From an uncultured Aquimarina sp. (GTDB lineage: Bacteria > Bacteroidota > Bacteroidia > Flavobacteriales > Flavobacteriaceae), in contig CALGLV010000001.1 of assembly GCA_937958985.1 (NCBI GenBank), forward strand, positions 1 through 64,000: DNA of 64,000 nt, given 5' to 3'. The position numbers were made by a program, and so were the translations under genes. The stretch's first letter is position 1; each line of letters starts with the position of its first letter. Below the pieces are notes generated by a model that searched no databases, was not told the origin of the DNA, and saw nothing but the letters and a program-made list of their open reading frames with translations. Shown in pieces: positions 1 through 7,501 of this stretch.

Positions 1-1
1 G

Positions 2-75
2 TGACCTCGGAAGGATTCAAACCTTCAACCTCCACAGCCGTAATGTGGTGCACTATTCAGTTATGCTACGAGGCC
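2..75 (-). tRNA. tRNA-Arg (anticodon ACG)
   Basis: Reading the minus strand, a complete cloverleaf is visible: acceptor stem GGCCTCG pairing with CGAGGTC (one G-U), discriminator A at position 2, anticodon stem CCACA/TGTGG around the loop TTACGGC, and a T arm with TTTGAATCC. The anticodon ACG reads CGN arginine codons once A34 is converted to inosine. Position 1 would be C74, so whether CCA is encoded cannot be decided here. A strong promoter lies just upstream. Confidence 0.95.
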
Positions 76-93
76 ATATCCCTTAGGAGGGTG

Positions 94-124
94 CAAATAT
101 AAGTCCTTTTTTTAGTTCTACAAA
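94..124 (-). promoter_or_regulatory. Bacteroidota-type promoter of tRNA-Arg
   Basis: On the minus strand TTTG (124-121), a 19-nt spacer, then TATATTTG (101-94) match the Bacteroidota primary-sigma consensus TTTG-N19-TAnnTTTG exactly. Transcription would begin near 87, about 12 nt before the mature tRNA 5' end. Seen directly; activity is inferred. Confidence 0.75.
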
Positions 125-166
125 ACAATTATTGTGTATATTTTTACTTTTATAAAAAACAAGTTA

Positions 167-673
167 ATGGATTTTGAAAAATACATAGTAGATATTGAGA
201 ATTTCCCCAAGCAAGGTGTTACGTTTAAAGACATTACCCCTTTATTAGGAAATGCAAAGGCTTTTGCTAGTTGTGCTAAATCACTAGTAAAAATGGTAGA
301 AACCCCTATTGACAAAGTAGTTTGTGTAGATGCTCGAGGTTTTTTCTTTGGAGGTTTAATTGCTGAAAAATTAAATGCAGGCTTAGTTCCTGTTCGAAAA
401 AAAGGAAAACTACCTAGTAAAACCATCCAAAAAGCATACGCTTTAGAATACGGCGAAGATGTATTAGAAATTCATGCCGATGCAATTCAAAAAGGAGATC
501 GTGTTTTAATTCACGACGATGTATTGGCTACTGGGGGTACAGCAAAAGCAGTTTGCGATTTAGTAACTGAATTGGGAGGGATAATTGTTCAATGCAACTT
601 TATAATTAAACTCGATTTTTTAAAAGGCGAAGACCTATTAGAAGCTCCTGTTAAAAGCCTTATCACTTATTGA
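167..673 (+). CDS. apt: adenine phosphoribosyltransferase
   Basis: Purine salvage enzyme converting adenine and PRPP to AMP in the cytoplasm. The PRPP-binding loop reads VLIHDDVLATGGT near residues 111-123, and the N terminus (IENFPKQGVTFKDITPLL) is typical of the family. The ATG at 167 gives 168 residues, close to the usual 170-180. A GTG 33 nt upstream is open in the same frame but would add an unusual Ile/Phe-rich leader, so I reject it. The gene stands alone between tRNA-Arg and the convergent ychF, and is followed by a strong hairpin terminator about 180 nt downstream. The family assignment is very secure. Confidence 0.95.
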   Translation: MDFEKYIVDIENFPKQGVTFKDITPLLGNAKAFASCAKSLVKMVETPIDKVVCVDARGFFFGGLIAEKLNAGLVPVRKKGKLPSKTIQKAYALEYGEDVLEIHADAIQKGDRVLIHDDVLATGGTAKAVCDLVTELGGIIVQCNFIIKLDFLKGEDLLEAPVKSLITY

Positions 674-851
674 TTTATCACCTTTTTGGTAACATAGCTC
701 CTCCAAGCTATTATAGCTAACTGTAATTTACTAGCTTTTGTTAAATCGAGCTGTTGTTTGCTATATGATGGCAAAATGGCTTTGTTAATTTTAGCTAGAA
801 TTAAATACATCTTTATTTAGTTTTAGAAGAGCATACAAGGTATACATTTAT

Positions 852-886
852 AAAAGCGCCAATCATATAATGATTGGCGCTTTTGT
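852..886. terminator. bidirectional terminator between apt and ychF
   Basis: A perfect hairpin (AAAAGCGCCAATCA, loop of about 5 nt, TGATTGGCGCTTTT) has A and T runs on both sides and can serve both convergent genes. It ends 41 nt from the ychF stop. The rest of 674-927 shows no gene. Confidence 0.85.
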
Positions 887-927
887 ATATTATTAATAAG
901 TAAATTTTGAGTAAAAGATGCTTGGTA

Positions 928-2022
928 TTATACGTTGAACAAAAAGTTCATTACATCTCCATCATTTACAATATAGTTTTTACCTTCTACATTTAACTTC
1001 CCAGCCTCTTTAACCTTAGCTTCACTTCCAAAAGAAACATAATCTTCATAAGCAATAACTTCGGCTCTAATGAAGCCTTTTTCAAAATCGGTATGTATTA
1101 CACCTGCAGCTTGCGGACCGCTGTCACCTATGTTAATAGTCCATGCTCGCACCTCTTTTACACCTGCTGTAAAATAAGTCTGTAAGTTTAATAATTTATA
1201 AGTTGCTCTAATAAGTACCGCTGATCCTGGTTCTTCAAGTCCCATATCACTTAAAAACATTTGACGCTCTTCATAATCGTCCAACTCATTAATATCGGCT
1301 TCCATACCAACAGCAAGTATAATAACCTCTGCCTTTTCATTTGCTACGGATTCTTTTACTTTTTCAACATAAGCATTTCCCGAAACTGCTGAACCTTCAT
1401 CAACATTACAAACATACAAAACAGGTTTATCTGTAATTAATTGCAAGCCATTAACTATATCTTCTCTTTCTTCATCACTAAAATCCATAGCTCTTACCGA
1501 GGCACCAGATTCTAATTGCGCTTTAATACGTAATAAAATAGCTTCCTCTGCAACGGCTTCTTTATTACCTGTACGTGCAGCACGTTTTACCTTTTCAAGC
1601 TTTTTTTCGGTTGTTTCTAAATCTTTAAGCTGTAGTTCTATATCAATAGTTTCTTTATCTCTTATAGGGTCCACAGATCCATCAACATGAATAATATTAT
1701 CATTTTCAAAACAACGCAGTACATGTATAATAGCATCGGTTTCACGTATATTACCTAAAAACTGATTTCCTAAACCTTCTCCTTTACTTGCTCCTTTTAC
1801 TAAACCAGCAATATCTACTATTTCTACAGTAGCCGGAACCACTTTTTCTGGGTTTACTAAAGATTCTAGTTTTTCCAATCTAGGATCAGGTACATTAACC
1901 ACACCTATATTAGGCTCAATAGTACAAAAAGGGAAATTTGCACTTTGGGCTTTTGCATTAGACAAACAATTAAATAACGTTGATTTTCCAACGTTCGGTA
2001 ATCCAACAATACCTGCTTTCAT
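928..2022 (-). CDS. ychF: YchF/OLA1-family ATPase
   Basis: A 364-residue member of the universally conserved YchF/OLA1 group of Obg-related P-loop NTPases, which prefer ATP, bind ribosomes and are linked to oxidative-stress control. The G1 loop GLPNVGKST is at residues 7-15, switch I includes FPFCTIEPN, and G3 is [17 protein letters not shown]. The G4 position reads NVDE rather than NKxD, which is the family signature for relaxed nucleotide preference. The C-terminal TGS domain ends MNFLFNV, close to the usual ending. ATG start. Its promoter lies about 160 nt upstream, so the leader is long, and rpsT is separated from it by a terminator. Confidence 0.96.
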   Translation of the reverse strand: MKAGIVGLPNVGKSTLFNCLSNAKAQSANFPFCTIEPNIGVVNVPDPRLEKLESLVNPEKVVPATVEIVDIAGLVKGASKGEGLGNQFLGNIRETDAIIHVLRCFENDNIIHVDGSVDPIRDKETIDIELQLKDLETTEKKLEKVKRAARTGNKEAVAEEAILLRIKAQLESGASVRAMDFSDEEREDIVNGLQLITDKPVLYVCNVDEGSAVSGNAYVEKVKESVANEKAEVIILAVGMEADINELDDYEERQMFLSDMGLEEPGSAVLIRATYKLLNLQTYFTAGVKEVRAWTINIGDSGPQAAGVIHTDFEKGFIRAEVIAYEDYVSFGSEAKVKEAGKLNVEGKNYIVNDGDVMNFLFNV

Positions 2023-2185
2023 GTAATAAAACTTAAATAATTAGTTATACTCTTAGCGAAATAGCGCTACTAGAATATTTTTTTCTGTCTTTAAAAACTA
2101 ACAAACTACAGTAACAGTATGTAGTAATTAAAAGCAATTAGAACACTTATGGTAAAAGCCGTTTGTTGCTTTTATAAAGTCGGTG

Positions 2186-2218
2186 CAAATATAAAGCTTA
2201 ACAATTAAATATTTGCAA
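2186..2218 (-). promoter_or_regulatory. probable ychF promoter
   Basis: On the minus strand TTG (2218-2216) and TATATTTG (2193-2186) are separated by 22 nt. The -7 element is a perfect TAnnTTTG; the spacing is at the long end of the range. Placed just after the rpsT terminator, it would give ychF a leader of about 157 nt. Confidence 0.55.
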
Positions 2219-2231
2219 TTATATACAACAC

Positions 2232-2261
2232 AAAAAGCCTTGTTAAAAACAAGGCTTTTTG
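2232..2261 (-). terminator. rpsT terminator
   Basis: Hairpin AAAAAGCCTTGTT / AACAAGGCTTTTT with a short A-rich loop lies 24 nt past the rpsT stop codon. The minus-strand transcript ends in a T run, so it is a good intrinsic terminator. Confidence 0.85.
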
Positions 2262-2284
2262 TAAATTCTTTGAAGAGATTAAAC

Positions 2285-2533
2285 TTATAAAGCAGCTACG
2301 TACTTTGTAAGTTTAGATTTCGTATTGGCTGCTTTATTATTATGAATAATATTGTTTTTAGCCAATTTGTCAATCATTGCGATAACTGTAGGCAACAATT
2401 TAACCGCTTCTTCTTTACCTGCTTCTTTTAACTTTTTGATCGCATTACGCGTAGTTTTAAACTGGTATTTGTTTCTTAAACGTTTAGATTCGTTACTTCT
2501 AATTCTCTTTAACGCTGATTTATGATTTGCCAT
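2285..2533 (-). CDS. rpsT: 30S ribosomal protein S20
   Basis: An 82-residue, Lys/Arg-rich, all-helical protein that binds 16S rRNA in the small subunit. The N terminus MANHKSALKRIRSNESKRLRNK is a textbook S20 start, and the NNIIHNNKAANTKSKL stretch near residues 60-75 is also typical. The ATG at 2533 follows two tRNA-Glu genes read in the same direction, with only 32 nt between the nearest tRNA and the start codon. No separate promoter is obvious in that gap, so rpsT probably shares the tRNA promoter at 2786-2816. A terminator follows the stop. Confidence 0.97.
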   Translation of the reverse strand: MANHKSALKRIRSNESKRLRNKYQFKTTRNAIKKLKEAGKEEAVKLLPTVIAMIDKLAKNNIIHNNKAANTKSKLTKYVAAL

Positions 2534-2565
2534 AATCTCTTTCTTAAATGTTTCTTCAAAATTTG

Positions 2566-2637
2566 TAGCCCGTAGGGGAATCGAACCCCTCTTACATGGA
2601 TGAAAACCATGCGTCCTAGCCGATAGACGAACGGGCC
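2566..2637 (-). tRNA. tRNA-Glu (anticodon TTC), copy 1
   Basis: A complete minus-strand cloverleaf: acceptor GGCCCGT/ACGGGCT, anticodon stem CATGG/CCATG around the loop TTTTCAT, and T arm AGGGG/CCCCT with GTTCGAT. CCA is not encoded: the bases that follow read CAA. It is identical to copy 2 located 130 nt away, and lies between copy 2 and rpsT in the same transcription direction. Confidence 0.97.
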
Positions 2638-2656
2638 ATTACTGTATTTTAATTTC

Positions 2657-2691
2657 TTGATTGTTATCTTTAAAATAAAAATAACAATCAA
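2657..2691. repeat. inverted repeat between the two tRNA-Glu genes
   Basis: Perfect 11-bp arms TTGATTGTTAT (2657-2667) and ATAACAATCAA (2681-2691) enclose an A/T-rich 13-nt loop in the spacer between the tRNA-Glu copies. In RNA it would form a stem that could mark processing between the tRNAs. There is no T run, so a terminator is unlikely. Confidence 0.6.
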
Positions 2692-2695
2692 TTTG

Positions 2696-2767
2696 TAGCC
2701 CGTAGGGGAATCGAACCCCTCTTACATGGATGAAAACCATGCGTCCTAGCCGATAGACGAACGGGCC
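2696..2767 (-). tRNA. tRNA-Glu (anticodon TTC), copy 2
   Basis: The same 72-nt sequence as copy 1, so the same structure and anticodon. The identical block is larger than the tRNA: 2690-2769 and 2560-2639 match over 80 nt, which points to recent duplication or ongoing gene conversion. This copy is nearest the promoter at 2786-2816. Confidence 0.97.
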
Positions 2768-2785
2768 ATACTGTGATAGCGGATG

Positions 2786-2816
2786 CAAAACTACAACTAT
2801 TTTTCAGTTCAACAAA
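2786..2816 (-). promoter_or_regulatory. promoter of tRNA-Glu/tRNA-Glu/rpsT
   Basis: On the minus strand TTTG (2816-2813), a 19-nt spacer and TAGTTTTG (2793-2786) match TTTG-N19-TAnnTTTG exactly. The start site would be about 12 nt upstream of the first tRNA, the same geometry as the tRNA-Arg promoter. Confidence 0.78.
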
Positions 2817-2900
2817 TACTCTTTGCAAAAAAAATCAAAAAATTTACAAAGTTTATTTCTAGAACACTGAAAATGAATAAATAACGCTTCAAAAATACTA

Positions 2901-2936
2901 AAAAAAAAATCCAGTAGCTACGCTACTGGATTTTTA
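2901..2936 (-). terminator. secDF terminator
   Basis: Hairpin AAATCCAGTAG / CTACTGGATTT around CTACG, with A and T runs on either side, starts about 20 nt past the secDF stop codon. It would end secDF transcription before the tRNA-Glu promoter. Confidence 0.85.
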
Positions 2937-2956
2937 TATATTACAATATCTAATTA

Positions 2957-5932
2957 TTAAGCTTCTATTACTTCTGCATCTTTAGCTACCGTAGGAAGCT
3001 TTAAACCTGTCTTTTTTACTGTATCTACCATTATTGGTGTCGCAATAAACAAAGAAGAGTAAGTACCTACTATAACACCTATAATTAAAGAAAACATAAA
3101 TCCTCTTAAAGGGGCTGCAAAAATAAAGATAGCAACCAATACCAGCAAAGTAGTTAAAGAGGTGTTTAATGTTCTACTTAATGTACTACTAAGAGCTTTA
3201 TCTACTACTTTACCTAATTTCCAATCTGGATGCTCTCCTAAAAATTCACGAATACGGTCAAATACAACCACCGTATCATTTAAAGAATAACCAATTACCG
3301 TTAATATCGCTGCAATAAACGCCTGGTCTATTTCCATATTAAAAGGCATTACCTTATGTAGTAAAGAAAACAACCCTAACACAATCAATACATCGTGAAA
3401 AACGGCTGCCACTGCACCTAAACTAAATTGCCATTTCTGGAAACGGAATAAAATATAAAGGAACACTACTATTAACGATCCTAATACTGCCCAAAATGCA
3501 GCCTTTTTAATATCATCTGCAATTGTTGGCCCTACTTTAATAGAAGACATTACACCTTCTTCTTTTCCTGTTTCTCCCGACAAAAAGTCTTTGTAAGTTA
3601 ATCCTGCCGATAAATATGGTTTTAATGCTTTAAACAACTTCTCAGACACTTCATTATCCACCGCTGTACCGGTTTCATTAACCTTGTACTTGGTAGTTAT
3701 TTTTAACTGATTAGCTGCACCGTAAGTTTTAGCTTCTGCACTTCCGTAAGTTGTTTCTAAAACATTTCCTACTTCGGAAGCATTAACATCGTTTTGAAAT
3801 CTCACTGTATACGTTCTACCTCCAACAAAATCAACCCCTTGATCTAAACCTTGAGTAAACAACGATCCTAAACCAATAGCGATAATTACTCCTGAAATAA
3901 TGTAAGCTACTTTTCTTTTCTTCAAGAATTCTACATCAAAGTTTTTAAACCAGTTTTTAGTGATTCCTGTTGAAAACGCTAAAGACTTTCCGTTTTTACC
4001 ATATCCGTCGATAAACAAACGTGTTATAAAAATTGCTGTAAATAATGAAGTTGCAATACCTACTAATAATGTATAAGCAAAACCTTTAATTGGCCCTGTA
4101 CCGAAAATTAATAGAATAACCCCTGTTAAACCAGTAGTTATATTGGCATCTAATATTGATGATAATGCGTTTTTAAAACCATCTTTAATAGCGTCTACTT
4201 GAGATTTACCTTTATTTAATTCTTCACGTATACGTTCAAAAATAAGTACGTTTGCATCAACCGACATACCTATGGTTAATACAATACCTGCAATACCAGG
4301 CAACGTCAACACCGCTCCTTTTCCTGCCAAGAAACCAAAAATAAACAAGATGTTTACTACCAAAGCAACATCGGCATATAAACCTGCTCTTCCATAGTAC
4401 AATACCATCCACACTAATACGAGTATTAAACCAATAACAAAAGATAGTATACCACTATCAATAGCTTCCTGACCTAATGATGGACCTACTACCTCACTCT
4501 GAATAATATCGGCTGAAGCTGGTAATTTACCCGCACGTAATACATTTGCTAAATCCTTTGCTTCTAAAATATCAAAGTTTCCTGTGATTTCACTTCTACC
4601 ACCAGTAATTGCTCCGCTTGAAACACCTGGTGCTGAATACACAACATTATCTAATACTATAGCAATTTGGCTTTGGTTTTGAGATGCTCTTCCTGTCATT
4701 GCTTCCCATTGCTTAGCTCCTTTACCGTTCATTTGCATACTCACGGTAACTTGTCCTCTTTGATTGTAATCTTGATCTGCACCCGTAACTACATTCCCCG
4801 AAAGTTCCGGTGTATTGGTTCTATTTCCTTTAATCGCATACAAATCAAATACATTACTTCCTTCTTCTGCCTTACCCCAAGCAAAACGTACATAACGTTG
4901 TTGTGCCGAAAGTGAAGATCTGTATTTCTTTAACAATCCACTAAATTGAGCGGTATCCTTTTTTGAAACTGCAGCAATAACTGGTCCTCCTGGGTAAGCT
5001 CTAGAGTTTTCACGAGAAATTAAATCGAATAATGGATTTACAACTGCTTGTACATCTTCTTCTGCTCCCTCTAATAAAGCATCTACTGCTTCATCACTAC
5101 CTGTTTTAGTTTCTGCTGTTTCTTGCTTAGCAACTACTGCTTTTTCTAATTCATTTACTTGAGTTAAATAAGAATAAATTTCTTCTAACTTATAAACATC
5201 CCAAAATTCTAATTGAGCTGTACTCTGTAATAACCTTTTTACACGCGTTACATCTTTAGCTCCTGGTAATTCAATTAAAATACGACCTGAAGAACCTAAA
5301 CGCTGAATATTTGGCTGTGTTACCCCAAATTGATCAATACGCTTACGTAAAACCTCAAAAGCCGAAACAATTGACTCATCAATTTTTTTACGAATTACAG
5401 GCTTTACTTCATCGTTAGTCATTCCTAACTCAACAGCACCTTGTAAATCTTTAGTTCCAAAAATAGATGTTGATGCTAATTCTGCATCAGGAAGCGCTTC
5501 GAATGCCGTAAAAAACGACTCTACATAAGGCTCTTGTGCATTTTTTTGAATTTGATCAGCATCTGCCAACGCCTTATTAAAAGCAGGGTTTTTAGATCCA
5601 TTAGCTAAACCTTTCAATATATCCTTTACAGATATTTGAAGTATCACGTTGATACCTCCTTTAAGGTCAAGCCCCTTGTTAAGCTCTTTCTTTTTAGCCG
5701 AGTTGTAAGTAATACCCAAAGCAATCGTATCGTTTCCGATAGAATCCAAGTATTTAACTTCCGCTTGTTCTCTTAATTTCCTAAATCCTTCTACACCATC
5801 AGCGTATTTAGAGGTTGCGAATTCTTTAGCTTCGTCTTCTTTAGCATTTGTAATAAATGTATATGATAATTGGTAAAGGCATACCAAACCAAATAAAATT
5901 GCAAATACACGTATTAGTCCTTTATTCTGCAT
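2957..5932 (-). CDS. secDF: fused protein translocase subunit SecDF
   Basis: A 991-residue inner-membrane protein joining SecD and SecF in one chain, as is usual in Bacteroidota. It uses the proton gradient to pull exported proteins through SecYEG from the periplasmic side. The SecD part has an N-terminal membrane helix (about 8-28), motif DLKGGINVIL near 90, large periplasmic domains to about 500, then membrane motif GMSVDANVLIFERIREEL near 560. The SecF part begins near 660 and carries LNDTVVVFDRIREFL near 895. The segment around residues 255-300 is an Ala/Glu-rich insertion. It is monocistronic, with its own promoter at 5973-6003 and terminator at 2901-2936. Confidence 0.97.
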   Translation of the reverse strand: MQNKGLIRVFAILFGLVCLYQLSYTFITNAKEDEAKEFATSKYADGVEGFRKLREQAEVKYLDSIGNDTIALGITYNSAKKKELNKGLDLKGGINVILQISVKDILKGLANGSKNPAFNKALADADQIQKNAQEPYVESFFTAFEALPDAELASTSIFGTKDLQGAVELGMTNDEVKPVIRKKIDESIVSAFEVLRKRIDQFGVTQPNIQRLGSSGRILIELPGAKDVTRVKRLLQSTAQLEFWDVYKLEEIYSYLTQVNELEKAVVAKQETAETKTGSDEAVDALLEGAEEDVQAVVNPLFDLISRENSRAYPGGPVIAAVSKKDTAQFSGLLKKYRSSLSAQQRYVRFAWGKAEEGSNVFDLYAIKGNRTNTPELSGNVVTGADQDYNQRGQVTVSMQMNGKGAKQWEAMTGRASQNQSQIAIVLDNVVYSAPGVSSGAITGGRSEITGNFDILEAKDLANVLRAGKLPASADIIQSEVVGPSLGQEAIDSGILSFVIGLILVLVWMVLYYGRAGLYADVALVVNILFIFGFLAGKGAVLTLPGIAGIVLTIGMSVDANVLIFERIREELNKGKSQVDAIKDGFKNALSSILDANITTGLTGVILLIFGTGPIKGFAYTLLVGIATSLFTAIFITRLFIDGYGKNGKSLAFSTGITKNWFKNFDVEFLKKRKVAYIISGVIIAIGLGSLFTQGLDQGVDFVGGRTYTVRFQNDVNASEVGNVLETTYGSAEAKTYGAANQLKITTKYKVNETGTAVDNEVSEKLFKALKPYLSAGLTYKDFLSGETGKEEGVMSSIKVGPTIADDIKKAAFWAVLGSLIVVFLYILFRFQKWQFSLGAVAAVFHDVLIVLGLFSLLHKVMPFNMEIDQAFIAAILTVIGYSLNDTVVVFDRIREFLGEHPDWKLGKVVDKALSSTLSRTLNTSLTTLLVLVAIFIFAAPLRGFMFSLIIGVIVGTYSSLFIATPIMVDTVKKTGLKLPTVAKDAEVIEA

Positions 5933-6273
5933 TAGTTTATATTAATTAATTCGTATCTTTTTCTAAAACGGACAAATATAGCTTTTCGATATTTAATCGC
6001 CAATTATTTTTTCCTATTACGAAAAGCTTTGAAGTTTTTACTTTACACTAATTACTTAAGACTTCCCCAAACCAACAAAGCACTCTTCAAAAACCACATA
6101 TACAAGCAACAAACCAAGCACCTACAAGCTTTTTCTTTATTTTATTTATTGTCACAAACCTCTTTAGGGTTTAGGTATTCTATTAAAAAAAAGCAAATTC
6201 TACCCATAATTAATCAAACCATATGCAAGAGTTGTTTAAAAAAAATTATTTTTGACCTAATATTTAATCTATA
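5933..6273. other. intergenic region between divergent secDF and SUI1-like gene
   Basis: This 341-nt divergent region holds the secDF promoter and, at 6247-6254, a TATTTTTG match to the -7 consensus about 20 nt before the SUI1-like start (no good -33 partner). An 81-codon open frame at 6029-6274 has low-complexity composition and no recognisable features, so I do not call it a gene. Confidence 0.5.
5973..6003 (-). promoter_or_regulatory. secDF promoter
   Basis: Minus-strand TTG (6003-6001), 20-nt spacer, TATATTTG (5980-5973). The -7 element is perfect and spacing is one base from ideal. It predicts a leader of roughly 34 nt before the secDF ATG. Confidence 0.7.
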
Positions 6274-6624
6274 ATGGCAAAGAAAAAAAAGTTAGGTTTA
6301 GAAGATTTGGGAGGTTTCGTTTTTTCGACCAATGATGATTTTGATTTAGGAAGTGATGAAAACACAGAAACTCTTTCTCCTAAAGATCAATATTTAGAAG
6401 CCCATTTTAGCAATAAAGGCAGAGGAGGTAAAACCGTAACTGTTGTAAAAGGGTTTGAAGGACTAGAAGATGACTTAAAAATCTTAGCAAAATTACTTAA
6501 GAAAAAATGTGGCGTGGGTGGTGCTGTAAAAGACTATGAAATTATAATTCAAGGAAATTACAGAGACAAGGTTATGGAGATCTTAAAAAAAGAAGGCTAT
6601 AACGTAAAGCGCATTGGTGGTTAA
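6274..6624 (+). CDS. SUI1/eIF1-family translation factor (YciH-like)
   Basis: A 116-residue cytoplasmic protein. Residues about 45-116 form the SUI1/eIF1 fold: GRGGKTVTVVKGFEG, then LAKLLKKKCGVGGAVKDYEIIIQGNY and the ending VKRIGG. eIF1 proofreads start codon choice in eukaryotes; the bacterial YciH group is thought to influence initiation fidelity, but its role is poorly defined. The first 40 residues are acidic and probably disordered. The next gene starts 27 nt after its stop on the same strand, so they may be co-transcribed. Confidence 0.9.
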   Translation: MAKKKKLGLEDLGGFVFSTNDDFDLGSDENTETLSPKDQYLEAHFSNKGRGGKTVTVVKGFEGLEDDLKILAKLLKKKCGVGGAVKDYEIIIQGNYRDKVMEILKKEGYNVKRIGG

Positions 6625-6651
6625 TTAATCACTTTTATAAAAAAGAATACT

Positions 6652-7497
6652 ATGACTACGATAAGAATTGGAAGCGTACCTGAACATTTTAATTTACCCT
6701 GGCATTTATGCATTGAAAATAATGCTTTTAAAAACGAGGACATCACAGTTGAATGGACGGATTTTCCTGGCGGTACTGGGGCTATGACCAAAGCACTTAG
6801 AAATGGAACTATTGACGCTGTTATTTTACTAACCGAAGGCATCGTGAAGGACATAACCGAAGGCAATCCTTCTAAAATTGTTCAAACTTATATTGAAACA
6901 CCACTAATATGGGGTATTCATGTAGATGCTAAATCTAAATACCAAACACTAGCCGACCTAGAAAACACTTCTGCTGCGATTAGCAGGTATGGTTCTGGAT
7001 CACATTTAATGGCTTATGTAAATGCTAAAAATCAAGGGTGGAATACTGAAAACTTAACGTTTGATGTTATTAAGAATTTGGACGGTGCTGTAAAAGGACT
7101 TAAAGAAGGAAAAGGTGATTATTTTATGTGGGAACATTTTACCACAAAACCACTAGTCGACAATGGTACTTTTAGAAGGGTTGCCGATTGCCCAACACCT
7201 TGGCCCTGTTTTGTGATAGCAGTGAGAAATGAGGTTTTAAGCTCAAACCAAGCCGAAATTCAAAAAACTCTCGATATTATAAACAAAGCTACTTTAGAAT
7301 TTAAAAATATTGAAAATATTGAAGAAACGTTAGCCACTCGCTACAGTCAAAAATTACCCGATATTAAAAATTGGCTTTCAAAAACCGAATGGAGTCAAAA
7401 ACAACTTAGTAAAGAAACTTTAGGCAACATTCAAGATCAATTATTAAAACTAAATATTATTGACAAGAAAGCCCCCGCAGAACAAATACTACGGTAA
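6652..7497 (+). CDS. cytoplasmic solute-binding-like protein (NMT1/ThiY-like fold)
   Basis: A 281-residue protein of the type-2 periplasmic-binding superfamily. The start TTIRIGSVPEHFNLPWHLCIENNAFKNEDITVEW resembles SsuA/NMT1-type binding proteins, and SRYGSGSHLMAYV near residue 118 is the usual helix-capping ligand loop. There is no signal peptide or lipobox: the chain begins directly with the first beta strand. No ABC permease or ATPase is near. It may therefore bind a small molecule in the cytoplasm, or act as an enzyme as yeast THI5 does; I cannot tell which. It sits 27 nt behind the SUI1-like gene and converges on a protease gene with only 4 nt between stops. Confidence 0.75.
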   Translation: MTTIRIGSVPEHFNLPWHLCIENNAFKNEDITVEWTDFPGGTGAMTKALRNGTIDAVILLTEGIVKDITEGNPSKIVQTYIETPLIWGIHVDAKSKYQTLADLENTSAAISRYGSGSHLMAYVNAKNQGWNTENLTFDVIKNLDGAVKGLKEGKGDYFMWEHFTTKPLVDNGTFRRVADCPTPWPCFVIAVRNEVLSSNQAEIQKTLDIINKATLEFKNIENIEETLATRYSQKLPDIKNWLSKTEWSQKQLSKETLGNIQDQLLKLNIIDKKAPAEQILR

Positions 7498-7501
7498 ACA
7501 A

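Noticed and set aside
2509-2691. 60-codon minus-strand open frame
   Set aside because: It runs through a tRNA-Glu gene and into rpsT in another frame.
6029-6274. 81-codon open frame before the SUI1-like gene
   Set aside because: Low-complexity composition, no recognisable motif, and it occupies the promoter region of two divergent genes.
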